Positions 46,222-55,217 of a stretch of DNA of 64,000 nt are shown here, in pieces. Position numbers and translations under genes: made by a program. Origin of the DNA: Bradyrhizobium jicamae (GTDB taxonomy: Bacteria > Pseudomonadota > Alphaproteobacteria > Rhizobiales > Xanthobacteraceae); contig NZ_JAFCJX010000001.1 in assembly GCF_018130695.1 (NCBI RefSeq), forward strand, positions 248,001 to 312,000. The letters run 5' to 3'. The notes beneath the pieces are model-generated. The model saw nothing but the letters and a program-made list of their open reading frames with translations, was not told where the DNA came from and searched no databases. Each line of letters starts with the position of its first letter. Position 1 is the stretch's first letter.

Positions 46222-47538
46222 TCACTTGGTCGGCCCGACCGTTGCCAGCCGCTTGGTGAAAAACGTGTCGATCGCCTGCGCCATCGAGCCGACGGTCTTG
46301 TTCCGCCAGTTCTCGGAGACGAGGTGCTCGAGGTCGCCCTTGTTGGAGACGTAACCGAGCTCGACCAGCACCGAGGGCACATCAGGCGCCTTCAGGACGC
46401 GGAAGCCGGCCGACTTCAAGGGATGCTTGTGCATCCGCACCGTCGTCTTCATCTCGTTCATCAACACCCGCGCGAAGCGGTTGGAAAAGGTTTTGGTTTC
46501 GCGCTGGGTGAGGTCGATCAGAATGTCAGCCACTTCGGCCGGTTCGTCCAGGCTCACGCCGCCGATCGCGTCGGCCTTGTTCTCCGCCTCGGCCAGCCGC
46601 TCGGCCTTGGCGTCGGAGGCCTTCTCCGAAAGCGTATAGATCGTAGCGCCCTGTGCATCGCCCTCATGCTTGGGCAGGGCGTCGGCATGGATCGAGACGA
46701 ACAGCGCCGCCGACTGGCTGCGCGCCACCTTCACCCGGTCGTTCAGGGGAATGAAGGTGTCGTCGGTCCGCGTCATCACGACGCGGTACTTGCCGGACTG
46801 CTCGATCTTGTCGCGCAGGGCCAGGCCGAAATTCAGCACGAGATTCTTTTCCATCTCGCCGGCGGACTGGGTGCCGTTGTCGACACCGCCATGACCGGGA
46901 TCGATCACGATCAAAGGCCGTGCGTCAGGCGCCTGCGACGGCTTCAGCGCAGCCGTCGTGTCGGGTGCAACGACCGCGGCATTGGCTTCGGCGACCGCCG
47001 GCTTCAGCTCGGGACGATTCTCGGGCGCCAGCGACTGCACGAAGCCGGTGCGGTCGACCTCCTCCAGTTCAAGCACCAGCCGCGGCGGCTGGCCGTTGGC
47101 AGCGTCGAGCACGTAGGAATTCGCAATCTTGGCTGGCCCCGTCAGGTCGAACACGATTCGGGAGCCGCCCGGCATCACCAGGCCGTAGCGGAATGACTTC
47201 ACCAATCCCCTGCCCGCGCTTCCGGTGCCGGGTGCGAGCTGGAAAGTGACCTGGGGAATGTCGACGACGACCCGGTAGGGATCGGCCAGCGCGAAGGCGC
47301 GGAAGTCGATCTTCTTGTCGAGGTCGAGGATGAATCGGGTTTGCTTGCTGTCGCCCGCGAGTCGGGCGTCGGACACGACCGGGAAGTCAGCGGTCGCCTT
47401 GGCCTCGCTAGCCGGCGCTGTCGGGGTGGTCTGGGGCCCTTCAGCCGCCTCGGAGCCCATCGGTTCGGCGCACAGCAATGCTGCGGCGCACAAAAGCCCA
47501 CATCCCAGCAAAACACGGTGATTTGCGCGGTTCGCCAA
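46222..47538 (-). CDS. N-acetylmuramoyl-L-alanine amidase with AMIN domain
   Basis: Periplasmic zinc amidase (AmiC-like) that splits septal peptidoglycan during cell separation, 438 residues. It has a signal peptide, an AMIN domain at about 50-165 (RFILDLDKKIDFRAFALADP) for septal targeting, and an Amidase_3 domain at about 205-430 with the zinc ligands in VIDPGHGGVDNGT, a Glu further on, and SIHADA. The start is TTG 47538 with GGAGG ten bases upstream; no ATG is in reach. It is the first gene of the leftward amidase-mrcA-prfB set and divergent from rne. Confidence 0.94.
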   Translation of the reverse strand: MANRANHRVLLGCGLLCAAALLCAEPMGSEAAEGPQTTPTAPASEAKATADFPVVSDARLAGDSKQTRFILDLDKKIDFRAFALADPYRVVVDIPQVTFQLAPGTGSAGRGLVKSFRYGLVMPGGSRIVFDLTGPAKIANSYVLDAANGQPPRLVLELEEVDRTGFVQSLAPENRPELKPAVAEANAAVVAPDTTAALKPSQAPDARPLIVIDPGHGGVDNGTQSAGEMEKNLVLNFGLALRDKIEQSGKYRVVMTRTDDTFIPLNDRVKVARSQSAALFVSIHADALPKHEGDAQGATIYTLSEKASDAKAERLAEAENKADAIGGVSLDEPAEVADILIDLTQRETKTFSNRFARVLMNEMKTTVRMHKHPLKSAGFRVLKAPDVPSVLVELGYVSNKGDLEHLVSENWRNKTVGSMAQAIDTFFTKRLATVGPTK

Positions 47539-48243
47539 CGATTCGGTGCCTCCGAGCAGCGTCTTACCGCATTAGAACCACAGGGTTAATCGAACCCTAA
47601 TGACGCGAATGCGAAATCAGTCGAGTGTTGCCGGGCCGCGACGCTTCCCTTGCACGGAACGGCCAATCCACGTATGTACGGATTGCTGACGGCTAGTACT
47701 CCCGGTTGTGTCGCGTTCAGCCTCCCGGTGCAGCGTTGGAACCTGACGTCCAGGTTCCGGCGTGTTTTCCCGGCCTCTCCTCAGCCAGCGCTGCGCGCGG
47801 CTGACAAGGAGAGACGGTTTCGAGCCCGAGCGGCGTCCGGTCCCAGGCACACTCTACGCCCCAGGGACGGTTTGAGACACGGCAGAACTGATTATCAGGC
47901 CTTCTTTTGGGCTTCGATATGCGATGGCCGGCTGGCGCTTCGGCGCCGCGCCGGGCTTTCAGCGAAAGAATAAGGCGGCGATCCCTTGCCGCCCACAATG
48001 TTTAGACGGGCCGACGCTTAATGCGCCAGACTGTGTTGCCGACCAAGATTCCCGGGACGATCGCGCTGACGCGAGGCAATCGCCTCGCCCGCCGCCTTGT
48101 CCCGGCAGGATTCGGCTCGGCACGGCGCCTCAAGACGCGTTTTGGCCTTCCCCTCACCCCCGAATCAGGTGGACCGTCGCGTCACCCGGCCGCGCAGCTC
48201 GCGCGCGCCCTACACCGCGCCCGCCGCCGTCAAGAGCTCCAAA
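47539..48243. promoter_or_regulatory. Divergent amidase/rne promoter region and long rne leader
   Basis: About 705 bases without a supported gene. The segment before rne contains several hairpins: CTCTCCT (47775-47781) with AGGAGAG (47807-47813), and GGCGGC (47974-47979) with GCCGCC (47988-47993). AGGGTT-aatcg-AACCCT (47582-47598) lies near the amidase start. Long structured leaders that RNase E itself cleaves to autoregulate are known for rne in enterobacteria; a similar role here is inference. Confidence 0.5.
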
Positions 48244-51200
48244 ATGCCAAACAAGATGTTGATCGATGCCACCCACCCGGAAGAGACCCGGGTCGTCGTG
48301 GTCCGCGGCAATCGCGTCGAAGAATTTGATTTCGAGACCGCCCAGCGCAAACAACTGCGCGGCAACATTTATCTCGCCAAGGTGACGCGCGTCGAGCCGT
48401 CGCTGCAGGCCGCCTTCATCGAATATGGCGGCAACCGCCACGGCTTCCTGGCCTTCAGCGAAATCCATCCCGACTACTACCAGATCCCGGTCGCCGACCG
48501 TCAGGCGCTGATCGAGGCCGACGAACGCGCCCATCGCGAGGCCGAGGAAGAGCACGAGAACCGCGGCCATCGCCGCCGCTCTTCGCGCCACCGCAATGCC
48601 CGCCGTCGCGGCCATGGCGACCGCGTCCGGAGCGAGGTGGTCGAGGGCGCCGCGCCCGATGCCCAGGCGCCGCAGCCGTTTGAGGATCACGCCGAGGGCG
48701 AGCACCACGGGATCGTGGCGCACGAGCATGAAGGGCACGATCACGAGGCCCATGATCATGAGCACCACGATCGTGAGCACCATGATCACGCGCATCATGA
48801 CGATCACGGTCACGATCATCATGACCATGATCACCACGATCATGACCATCATCACGATCATGATCATCATGACCACGACCACCACCATGACGAGCCCGCG
48901 CACACGCATGCCGTGAGCGAGGCGCCGGCCGCCGAGACACAGCCCGATCCCGTCGTTGCCGCTGTCGAAGCTTCCGTCGCGTCGGCTGCGCCGGAGACTG
49001 CCGAGGCCGTCGAGGTCAACCACGAGCCCGAGCGGGCGCATGAGGAACAGGTCGCCGAAAACGCCGCGCATGCCGATGACGCGCCGCATGCCGAGCACGC
49101 CGACGAGACCCATGACGAATCACATGGCGAAGCGGCCCATCTCGTCGCCGACGAGATCCCCACCGAGACCGCCTCGTCGGAGGAAGCCCGCGCGCCGCTT
49201 GGCGACGAAGCCGAGGATGACGAAGACGACGGCGACGAGACCGAGGAAGAGGAAGTCGTCGAGTCCGTCGGCGGTGACGACGTGCTGGAGGAAGTGCCGG
49301 AGCGTCCGTTCCGCCCGCGCCGTCAGTACAAGATCCAGGAAGTGATCAAGCGCCGCCAGGTGATGCTGGTGCAGGTCGTCAAGGAAGAGCGCGGCAACAA
49401 GGGCGCGGCGCTGACCACCTATCTGTCGCTCGCCGGCCGTTACGCCGTGCTGATGCCGAACACCGCCCGCGGCGGCGGCATCAGCCGCAAGATCACGAGC
49501 GCCCAGGACCGTTCGCGCCTGAAGGAAGTGGTGCAGGATCTCGACGTACCCGAGGGCATGGGCATCATCCTGCGCACGGCAGGTGCTTCCCGGACCAAGC
49601 CCGAGATCAAGCGCGACTTCGAATATCTGATCCGGATGTGGGAGACGGTGCGCGACCTGACGCTGAAGTCGCAAGCGCCGACCCTCGTCTACGAGGAAGG
49701 CTCGCTGATCAAGCGCTCGCTGCGCGACCTTTACAACAAGGAGATCGACGAGATCCAGGTGGCGGGCGAAGCCGGCTACCGCGAAGCCCGCGACTTCATG
49801 AAGATGCTGATGCCGGCGAACGTCCGCGCGGTGCGGCAGTATCGCGACGGCCAGCCGCTGTTCTCGCGGATGGGCGTCGAGAGCCAGCTCGACGCGATGT
49901 TCTCGCCGACCGTGCAGCTGCGCTCCGGCGGCTACATCGTGATCAACCAGACCGAGGCGCTGGTCTCGATCGACGTCAACTCGGGCCGCGCCACGCGCGA
50001 GCACCACATCGAGGACACCGCGCTCAAGACCAACCTCGAGGCGGCGGAAGAAGTCGCAAGGCAACTCAGACTGCGCGACCTCGCCGGCCTGATCGTCATC
50101 GACTTCATCGACATGGACGAGAAGCGCAACAACCGCGCGGTCGAGCGCAAGCTGTCCGACTGCCTCCGGCAGGATCGCGCGCGCATCCAGGTCGGCCGCA
50201 TCTCGCATTTCGGCCTCCTGGAGATGTCGCGCCAGCGCATCCGTGCCAGCGTGCTGGAAAGCTCGACCGAGCCCTGCCCGCAATGCGGCGGCTCCGGCCA
50301 CGTCCGTTCGGTCTCGTCGGTGGCGCTGCAGCTGCTGCGCGGCATCGAAGAGATCCTGATGAAGGGCGCGACCCACAATCTCGTGGTGCGCACCCGCACC
50401 GACGTCGCGCTCTATGTGCTGAACCACAAGCGCGGCCATCTGCGCGATCTCGAGAATGCCTTCAAGGTGTCGCTCGCCGTCAGTGCCGACCCGACCGTCG
50501 CCGGCCAACAGTCCTACATCATCGATCGCGGCGAGCAGGTTCACACGCTCGAGGCCGCCAAGGCGCTGCTCGCGGCGCAGGCCGCCGCCGCGCCGTCGCA
50601 GACCGAAGAGGCCTATGACGACGAGGAGTCCCTCGAGGACGAGGTCGAGGTCGAAACCGAGGAGACCGAAGGTCTCGCTGAGGAGCAGGCAGCCGGCGAA
50701 GCCGGCACTGATGCCGAAGGCGACGGTCAGCGCCGCAGGCGGCGCCGGCGTCGGCGCGGCCGCGGTGGCGAGCGCGAGGCCCGCGAAGGCGGCGAAGCGC
50801 GTGATGGTGGCGAAGCGCGCAATGGCGGCCAGCCTCGCGAGGACAGCGACCTCATGCATGTGATGCCGGAAGGCACCGCGCCGGCGGCATCGGAAGATGC
50901 CGAGGGCGAGGACGACGAGGGCGAGGAGCAGCAAGGCTTTGCCCGTAGCGAGCAGGACGGCAACGGCGAGCGCCGTCCGCGCCGGCGTGGGCGTCGCGGT
51001 GGTCGCCGCCGTCGTGGCGGAGCCGGTCAGGACGAGGGTCTCGCTGGATCGATCTCGGATGAGCTCGGACCGACTTCGGCACCGGAAGCCGCCGAGGCCG
51101 TCGCCGACTTCGATGGCGGATCGGCAGAGCCCGCCCCCTCGCTGGTGCAGCCCGAACCGGTCGCGCAGCCGGAATTGCAGCTCAGTGAGCCGGTCGCGGT

Positions 51201-51456
51201 CGAACCGAGCGCGCCTCCCGTTGAAGCTGTTGAGGACGCCGCGGCCGAACCTGACTCCGATCGTGCCGCGCGGCGCCGTTCGACGGTGCGCGAAAAGGTC
51301 AGCTTCATGTCGAGCCCGGCCCCCGAGGCTCCGGCGCCCGTCGCGGTGCAGCCAATGCCCGAGCCCGCCCCGGTAGCCGAGCCCGAGCCGGCCGCAACGA
51401 CCGAGGCTCCAGCCAAGAAGGGCTGGTGGTCGCGACGCTTCGGCGGCGGCAACTAG
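48244..51456 (+). CDS. rne: Ribonuclease E with His-rich S1 insertion
   Basis: Endoribonuclease of mRNA decay and rRNA/tRNA processing, 1070 residues from ATG 48244. The S1 domain begins at LRGNIYLAKVTRVEPSLQAA and resumes at about 360 with VKEERGNKGAALTTYLSLAG. Between them lies an insertion of about 270 residues: an Arg/His/Glu part, a His/Asp repeat at about 155-220 with some 30 His, and an acidic part to 355. The catalytic Mg ligands are in SIDVNSG and VIDFIDMDEKR, and the Zn-link Cys pair is in CPQCGGSGH. From about 780 the tail has acidic blocks, Arg-rich RNA-binding blocks (RRRRRRRRGRG-type) and a Pro/Ala-rich C-terminus ending in GWWSRRFGGGN, the usual degradosome scaffold layout. An alternative upstream frame start at 48097 is not protein-like. 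Confidence 0.96.
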   Translation: MPNKMLIDATHPEETRVVVVRGNRVEEFDFETAQRKQLRGNIYLAKVTRVEPSLQAAFIEYGGNRHGFLAFSEIHPDYYQIPVADRQALIEADERAHREAEEEHENRGHRRRSSRHRNARRRGHGDRVRSEVVEGAAPDAQAPQPFEDHAEGEHHGIVAHEHEGHDHEAHDHEHHDREHHDHAHHDDHGHDHHDHDHHDHDHHHDHDHHDHDHHHDEPAHTHAVSEAPAAETQPDPVVAAVEASVASAAPETAEAVEVNHEPERAHEEQVAENAAHADDAPHAEHADETHDESHGEAAHLVADEIPTETASSEEARAPLGDEAEDDEDDGDETEEEEVVESVGGDDVLEEVPERPFRPRRQYKIQEVIKRRQVMLVQVVKEERGNKGAALTTYLSLAGRYAVLMPNTARGGGISRKITSAQDRSRLKEVVQDLDVPEGMGIILRTAGASRTKPEIKRDFEYLIRMWETVRDLTLKSQAPTLVYEEGSLIKRSLRDLYNKEIDEIQVAGEAGYREARDFMKMLMPANVRAVRQYRDGQPLFSRMGVESQLDAMFSPTVQLRSGGYIVINQTEALVSIDVNSGRATREHHIEDTALKTNLEAAEEVARQLRLRDLAGLIVIDFIDMDEKRNNRAVERKLSDCLRQDRARIQVGRISHFGLLEMSRQRIRASVLESSTEPCPQCGGSGHVRSVSSVALQLLRGIEEILMKGATHNLVVRTRTDVALYVLNHKRGHLRDLENAFKVSLAVSADPTVAGQQSYIIDRGEQVHTLEAAKALLAAQAAAAPSQTEEAYDDEESLEDEVEVETEETEGLAEEQAAGEAGTDAEGDGQRRRRRRRRRGRGGEREAREGGEARDGGEARNGGQPREDSDLMHVMPEGTAPAASEDAEGEDDEGEEQQGFARSEQDGNGERRPRRRGRRGGRRRRGGAGQDEGLAGSISDELGPTSAPEAAEAVADFDGGSAEPAPSLVQPEPVAQPELQLSEPVAVEPSAPPVEAVEDAAAEPDSDRAARRRSTVREKVSFMSSPAPEAPAPVAVQPMPEPAPVAEPEPAATTEAPAKKGWWSRRFGGGN

Positions 51457-51474
51457 GCTTCCACGCAAAACGAA

Positions 51475-51508
51475 AACCGCCCGGCTCACACCGGGCGGTT
51501 TTTATTTT
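51475..51508. terminator. Rho-independent terminator after rne
   Basis: AACCGCCCGG (51475-51484), loop CTCACA, CCGGGCGGTT (51491-51500), then TTTATTTT: a perfect 10-base stem with a T-rich tail on the plus strand. On the minus strand the stem is followed by TTTTCG, so it may also stop the convergent regulator transcript, which ends at 51527. Confidence 0.95.
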
Positions 51509-51526
51509 GGGCCATCGCGGCGACGA

Positions 51527-52210
51527 TTACAGCGGCGGCAGCTCGTCGTCGTCGAGCGGCGGCGCGGCGTTGGCGGCGATGCGGCGCAGTTGATCGTAGA
51601 GATCCGGCGTCTCGCTCGTGCAGAGGCAAACGCCCTTGGCCGACGGTCCGTCGCCGGCGTTGAGATAGGCGTGGCCCATGGTGCTGTCGAGATAGATGCC
51701 GTCGCCCTCGTTGAGGATCTCCGGCGCGTAGAACTCGGTGTGTACCGCGACGCGGCCGTGCGTCACCATGAAGTACTCCTCGCCGGAATGGCGCAGCAGC
51801 GGACCGAACTCGTCCAGCGAGCGCGCCCGCACCTCGGCCATGATCGGCACCATGCGTTTGCCGATCAGGTCGGTGCATTGATAGCTGTTGGTGTAGAAGC
51901 GCGTCGTGATCGTCTGGCCCTGCCCGGCCCGGCTGACGCTGCGGCGGGCGGTGACCGGCCGGCCCGGATCGGGCTTCGGGATCGCCGGGCTGAACAGCTC
52001 CGCGATGTCCATCTTCAGGCCCGCCGTGATCTGCAGCAGCTTGTCATAGGTCAGCGACATCAGGCCGTTCTCGACCTTGGACAGGGTCGACAAGGCCATT
52101 CCGGTCCGTTCCGCCACCTGCTTCAGCGTCAGACCGCGGGCCTGGCGCGCGGCCCTGAGGCACTGGCCGAGCTGGGAATTGGCACCTTCGGTCGTGGAAA
52201 TCTCGCTCAT
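51527..52210 (-). CDS. XRE-family regulator with C-terminal cupin domain
   Basis: A 227-residue transcription factor. The HTH_3 domain occupies about 15-70 (LRAARQARGLTLKQVAERTG, then ALSTLSKVENG). The cupin domain occupies about 120-205 (LRHSGEEYFMVTHGRVAVHT through EGDGIYLDSTMGHAYLNAG), where the metal or ligand pocket would be. This layout is typical of regulators of amino-acid, polyamine or amide catabolism. It is divergent from the amidase/MFS/oxidase operon, and two palindromic sites lie in the 212-base gap, so it most likely controls that operon and itself. Confidence 0.93.
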   Translation of the reverse strand: MSEISTTEGANSQLGQCLRAARQARGLTLKQVAERTGMALSTLSKVENGLMSLTYDKLLQITAGLKMDIAELFSPAIPKPDPGRPVTARRSVSRAGQGQTITTRFYTNSYQCTDLIGKRMVPIMAEVRARSLDEFGPLLRHSGEEYFMVTHGRVAVHTEFYAPEILNEGDGIYLDSTMGHAYLNAGDGPSAKGVCLCTSETPDLYDQLRRIAANAAPPLDDDELPPL

Positions 52211-52235
52211 GGACCCATCCTACCACGCAATCCCG

Positions 52236-52277
52236 ACAGGGAAAAAACGTTGTTCGATCAGTCTAATTTTTCCCTGT
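52236..52277. promoter_or_regulatory. Inverted repeat near the regulator start
   Basis: ACAGGGAAAAA (52236-52246) and TTTTTCCCTGT (52267-52277) are perfect 11-base arms around a 20-base spacer. The pair sits 26-67 bases upstream of the regulator ATG and would overlap its promoter, consistent with autoregulation. Confidence 0.6.
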
Positions 52278-52358
52278 TCCAGCGGCCAACTGACCGCCGC
52301 CTGAGCAGCAAGAGTAACAACTAGGCGGAAAATGGCTGGTTTGACGCACATTCATGCG

Positions 52359-52393
52359 TGAAAATAATTTTCCTATATGCTAAATTATTTTCA
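52359..52393. promoter_or_regulatory. Paired GAAAATAATTTTC operators before the amidase gene
   Basis: GAAAATAATTTTC at 52360-52372 is itself a 13-base palindrome. A near copy on the opposite strand (GAAAATAATTTAG) covers 52379-52391. Together TGAAAATAATTT and AAATTATTTTCA form perfect 12-base arms. They lie 30-64 bases before the amidase ATG, over the expected -10/-35 region, and are probably bound by the divergent XRE-cupin protein. Confidence 0.7.
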
Positions 52394-52422
52394 CAAAGCG
52401 ACAAAGGCCTGGGGAGGCTGGT

Positions 52423-53919
52423 ATGACCGATCTCTGCGATTCGAGTGCCGTCGAACTGCGCCGCCTGCTCGCCACCCGCGCAATTTCTCCGGTGGAACTG
52501 CTGGACGCCTGCCTGTCGCGGATTTCCGCGATCAACCCGGCGGTCAACGCCGTCGTGACCCTGGACGAGGCCGGTGCCCGCACCGCAGCCAAGGCGGCCG
52601 AGGCTGCGATCCTCCGCGGCGAGGACCACGGCGCGCTGCATGGCCTGCCCATCCTCATCAAGGATACCCAGGACACCGCCGGGCTGCGCACCACCTATGG
52701 CAGCCCGCTGTTCGCCACCCACGTGCCGGCCGCCGACCAGGCTTCGGTCGGTCGGCTGCGCGCTGCGGGTGCGATCATCTTCGGCAAGACCAACACGCCG
52801 GAATGGGCGGCGGGCGGCAACACCCGCAATCCCGTCCACGGGGCGACCGGCAATCCCTTCGATCCCCTGCGCTCCGCGGCCGGTTCCTCCGGCGGCTCCG
52901 CGGTGGCGCTCGCTTGCGGCATGGCGCCGCTCGCGTCGGGCTCTGACACCGGCGGGTCCCTGCGCAATCCCGCCGGCTTTTCCGGCATCGTCGGCATGCG
53001 GCCCTCCTCCGGCCTCGTGGCGAGCGAAAAGCGCGCCTTTGGCTGGTCCAATCTCTCGACCGACGGCCCGATGGCCCGCAACGTCGCCGACGCCGCGCTG
53101 ATGCTGTCGGTGATGGCAAGCGACGATGCGCGCGATCCGCTTGCCTACACCCTGCCCGGCGAAGCCTTGCGCGGACGCACCGATCGCTGGTCTCCGGTTC
53201 GCCCGATCGAACTCGCAAAACTGCGCGTCGCCTTCACCGAGGATTTTGGTTTTGCGCCGACCGAGCGGGCAATCCGCCGCGTCTTCCGCCACCGCGTCGA
53301 ACGGATCGCACCGCTGGTTGCCGAATGCCGCGAGGGGACACCGGATTGCGCCGGCGCCGACGACACCTTCGCAGTCCTGCGCGCGGCGATGTTCCTCGCC
53401 ATGCATGGCAAGAACTTCAAGGAGCGTCCCGACATGCTCGGTCCCAACGTGCGGGCCAATGTCGAGGAAGGCCTCGGCTACGATCTCGAAGACTATGCGC
53501 GCGCCGCGACCACACAGACGCGGATCTATCGCAACTTCCAGACCTTCTTCGAAACCTGCGACGTGCTGATCAGCCCGACCATCACGCTGAGCCCGCGGCC
53601 ATGGTCCGAGCTTTATCCCGCCGAGATCGACGGTGAGCCGACCAAATCCTACTTCCACTGGCTCGCGCTCGCCTATGGCGTGACGCTCGCCGGTCATCCG
53701 GCACTCAGCCTGCCGCTCGGCGTCGACGACGCCGGGCTGCCGTTCGGCCTTCAGATCGTCGGCCCGCGCGGTGGTGACGCCATCGTTCTATCGGTTGCGG
53801 CCGCGCTCGAGGCCGCCTTCGCCGACAAGCCCGATTTGTGTCGGCCGATCCCCGACCTCGCACGCCTGGCGGTCGCTCCACCGCTGACATCAGCCCCGAA
53901 CTTTCTTGCCTGGGAATAG
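52423..53919 (+). CDS. Amidase-signature family hydrolase
   Basis: Amidase of 498 residues. The Ser-cisSer-Lys triad is complete: Lys80 in PILIKDTQD, the cis-Ser in AAGSSGGSA (152-160) and nucleophile Ser179 in GSDTGGSLRNPA. It hydrolyses an amide or acylated amine in the cytosol; GatA function is unlikely because GatB/GatC are absent and the C-terminal part differs (LSPRPWSELYPAEIDGEPTK). It is first in an operon with an MFS importer and a D-amino-acid-dehydrogenase-like enzyme, so its substrate is probably an imported amino-acid amide or N-acyl compound. Confidence 0.93.
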   Translation: MTDLCDSSAVELRRLLATRAISPVELLDACLSRISAINPAVNAVVTLDEAGARTAAKAAEAAILRGEDHGALHGLPILIKDTQDTAGLRTTYGSPLFATHVPAADQASVGRLRAAGAIIFGKTNTPEWAAGGNTRNPVHGATGNPFDPLRSAAGSSGGSAVALACGMAPLASGSDTGGSLRNPAGFSGIVGMRPSSGLVASEKRAFGWSNLSTDGPMARNVADAALMLSVMASDDARDPLAYTLPGEALRGRTDRWSPVRPIELAKLRVAFTEDFGFAPTERAIRRVFRHRVERIAPLVAECREGTPDCAGADDTFAVLRAAMFLAMHGKNFKERPDMLGPNVRANVEEGLGYDLEDYARAATTQTRIYRNFQTFFETCDVLISPTITLSPRPWSELYPAEIDGEPTKSYFHWLALAYGVTLAGHPALSLPLGVDDAGLPFGLQIVGPRGGDAIVLSVAAALEAAFADKPDLCRPIPDLARLAVAPPLTSAPNFLAWE

Positions 53920-53970
53920 CTCAACGCCGCCAACAAATCGCCGGCTCCCGGCCGGAACTGGAGATGACGC

Positions 53971-55200
53971 ATGACTGAGTTGTCGAAGTCCAAAACCGGC
54001 TGGGTCGGTTTCGTCCTGCTCTACATCGCCTTCTGCATCTCTTACATCGATCGCGCCGCGATCTCGCTGGCGCTGGCGCAGATCGGCAAGGACTTCAATC
54101 TGCAGGCCGCCGATCTCGGCATCGTCATCAGCTCGTTCTTCCTCGGCTATGCGATCATGCAGGTGCCGGGCGGTTGGCTCGCCGACCGCTTCGGCTCGAA
54201 ATATGTGGTGATCGTGACGATCGTGATGTGGTCGCTGTTCACGGCGTTCACGAGCCTTGCCTGGTCGCTGACCTCGCTGATCGCAATCCGCTTCATCTTC
54301 GGCATTGCCGAGGGCGGCTTTCCGCCGGCGAGCATCCGCGCCGTCTCCGAGCTGTTCAAGAAGGACAGCCGGCCGAAAATGTCGGCGCTGTTGCTGTCGT
54401 CGAACTACGCCGGCAGCATGATCGCGCCGCTGATCATGGCGCCACTGATCCTCTGGCTCGGCTGGCGCCACGCCTTCAACGCCATCGGCTTCGCCGGCAT
54501 CGCCTTTGCGGTGGTTTATTTCATCCTCGTTCCGCACATGGTCCGCACCGTCGATGCTGCGGCGACCGCGGCACCAACGCCGGCTGCCGGCCGCACGCCG
54601 ATGCGCGAGCTGATGAAGAACCCGCTGCTCTGGCAGCTGATGGTGGTCTGGTTCGGCCTCAGCTGCGTCAACAAGGGTCTCGACTCCTGGATGCCGCTCT
54701 ATCTGCTGCAGCACCGCGGCCTCGATCTGAAAACCGTCGGCATGGTGGCGCCGATCCCGTTCGTGATGGCAACGATCGCGACCGCGATCGGCGGCTGGGT
54801 GATGACGACCTTCTTCGCCGAGCGCGAAAAATACCTCTTGATCGGCAGTTCCGCGCTGACGGGAATTTTCCTATACGCGATGTACAAATCCGAGACGATC
54901 ACGGCATTGATCGTGTATCAATCAATCGTCTACTTCTTCAAATCCTTCGTGCTGGCCTCGGTGATTGCCCTTCCTACAAAACTGCTGCGCGACGACCAGA
55001 TCGGATCAGGTGTCGGCATGGTCAATCTCGGCGGCCAGAGCGCAGGCTTCGTCGCTCCCGCCGTGATGGGCTTCATCGCATCCGGAACGGGATCGTTCGA
55101 ATCCGCCTTCGGCTTCCTGGTGGCGATGACGGCGATGTCGGTCGTCGTGGCCACAACCATCAACACGTCGCAAGCAAGGCTCGCACCGAGCCCGGCCTGA
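53971..55200 (+). CDS. MFS transporter, anion:cation symporter (ACS) type
   Basis: Inner-membrane permease of 409 residues with twelve helices. The first helices read WVGFVLLYIAFCISYIDRAAISLAL, followed by the MFS loop GGWLADRFGSKYVV and RFIFGIAEGGFPPASIRAVSELF. These fit the ACS family (glucarate, phthalate and hydroxyaromatic acid transporters). It begins about 50 bases after the amidase gene and presumably imports the pathway's substrate. Confidence 0.92.
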   Translation: MTELSKSKTGWVGFVLLYIAFCISYIDRAAISLALAQIGKDFNLQAADLGIVISSFFLGYAIMQVPGGWLADRFGSKYVVIVTIVMWSLFTAFTSLAWSLTSLIAIRFIFGIAEGGFPPASIRAVSELFKKDSRPKMSALLLSSNYAGSMIAPLIMAPLILWLGWRHAFNAIGFAGIAFAVVYFILVPHMVRTVDAAATAAPTPAAGRTPMRELMKNPLLWQLMVVWFGLSCVNKGLDSWMPLYLLQHRGLDLKTVGMVAPIPFVMATIATAIGGWVMTTFFAEREKYLLIGSSALTGIFLYAMYKSETITALIVYQSIVYFFKSFVLASVIALPTKLLRDDQIGSGVGMVNLGGQSAGFVAPAVMGFIASGTGSFESAFGFLVAMTAMSVVVATTINTSQARLAPSPA

Positions 55201-55217
55201 CGGAAAGTTGTCTCCCG

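Noticed and set aside
43192..47196. Rightward frame of 1334 codons over prfB, mrcA and the amidase
   Set aside because: Crosses three well-supported leftward genes and their intergenic regions, so it cannot be one protein.
48770..48895. CATGATCACGATCATG-type tandem repeat as a possible CRISPR or binding-site array
   Set aside because: It is in frame within RNase E and encodes His/Asp units; there are no regular spacers.
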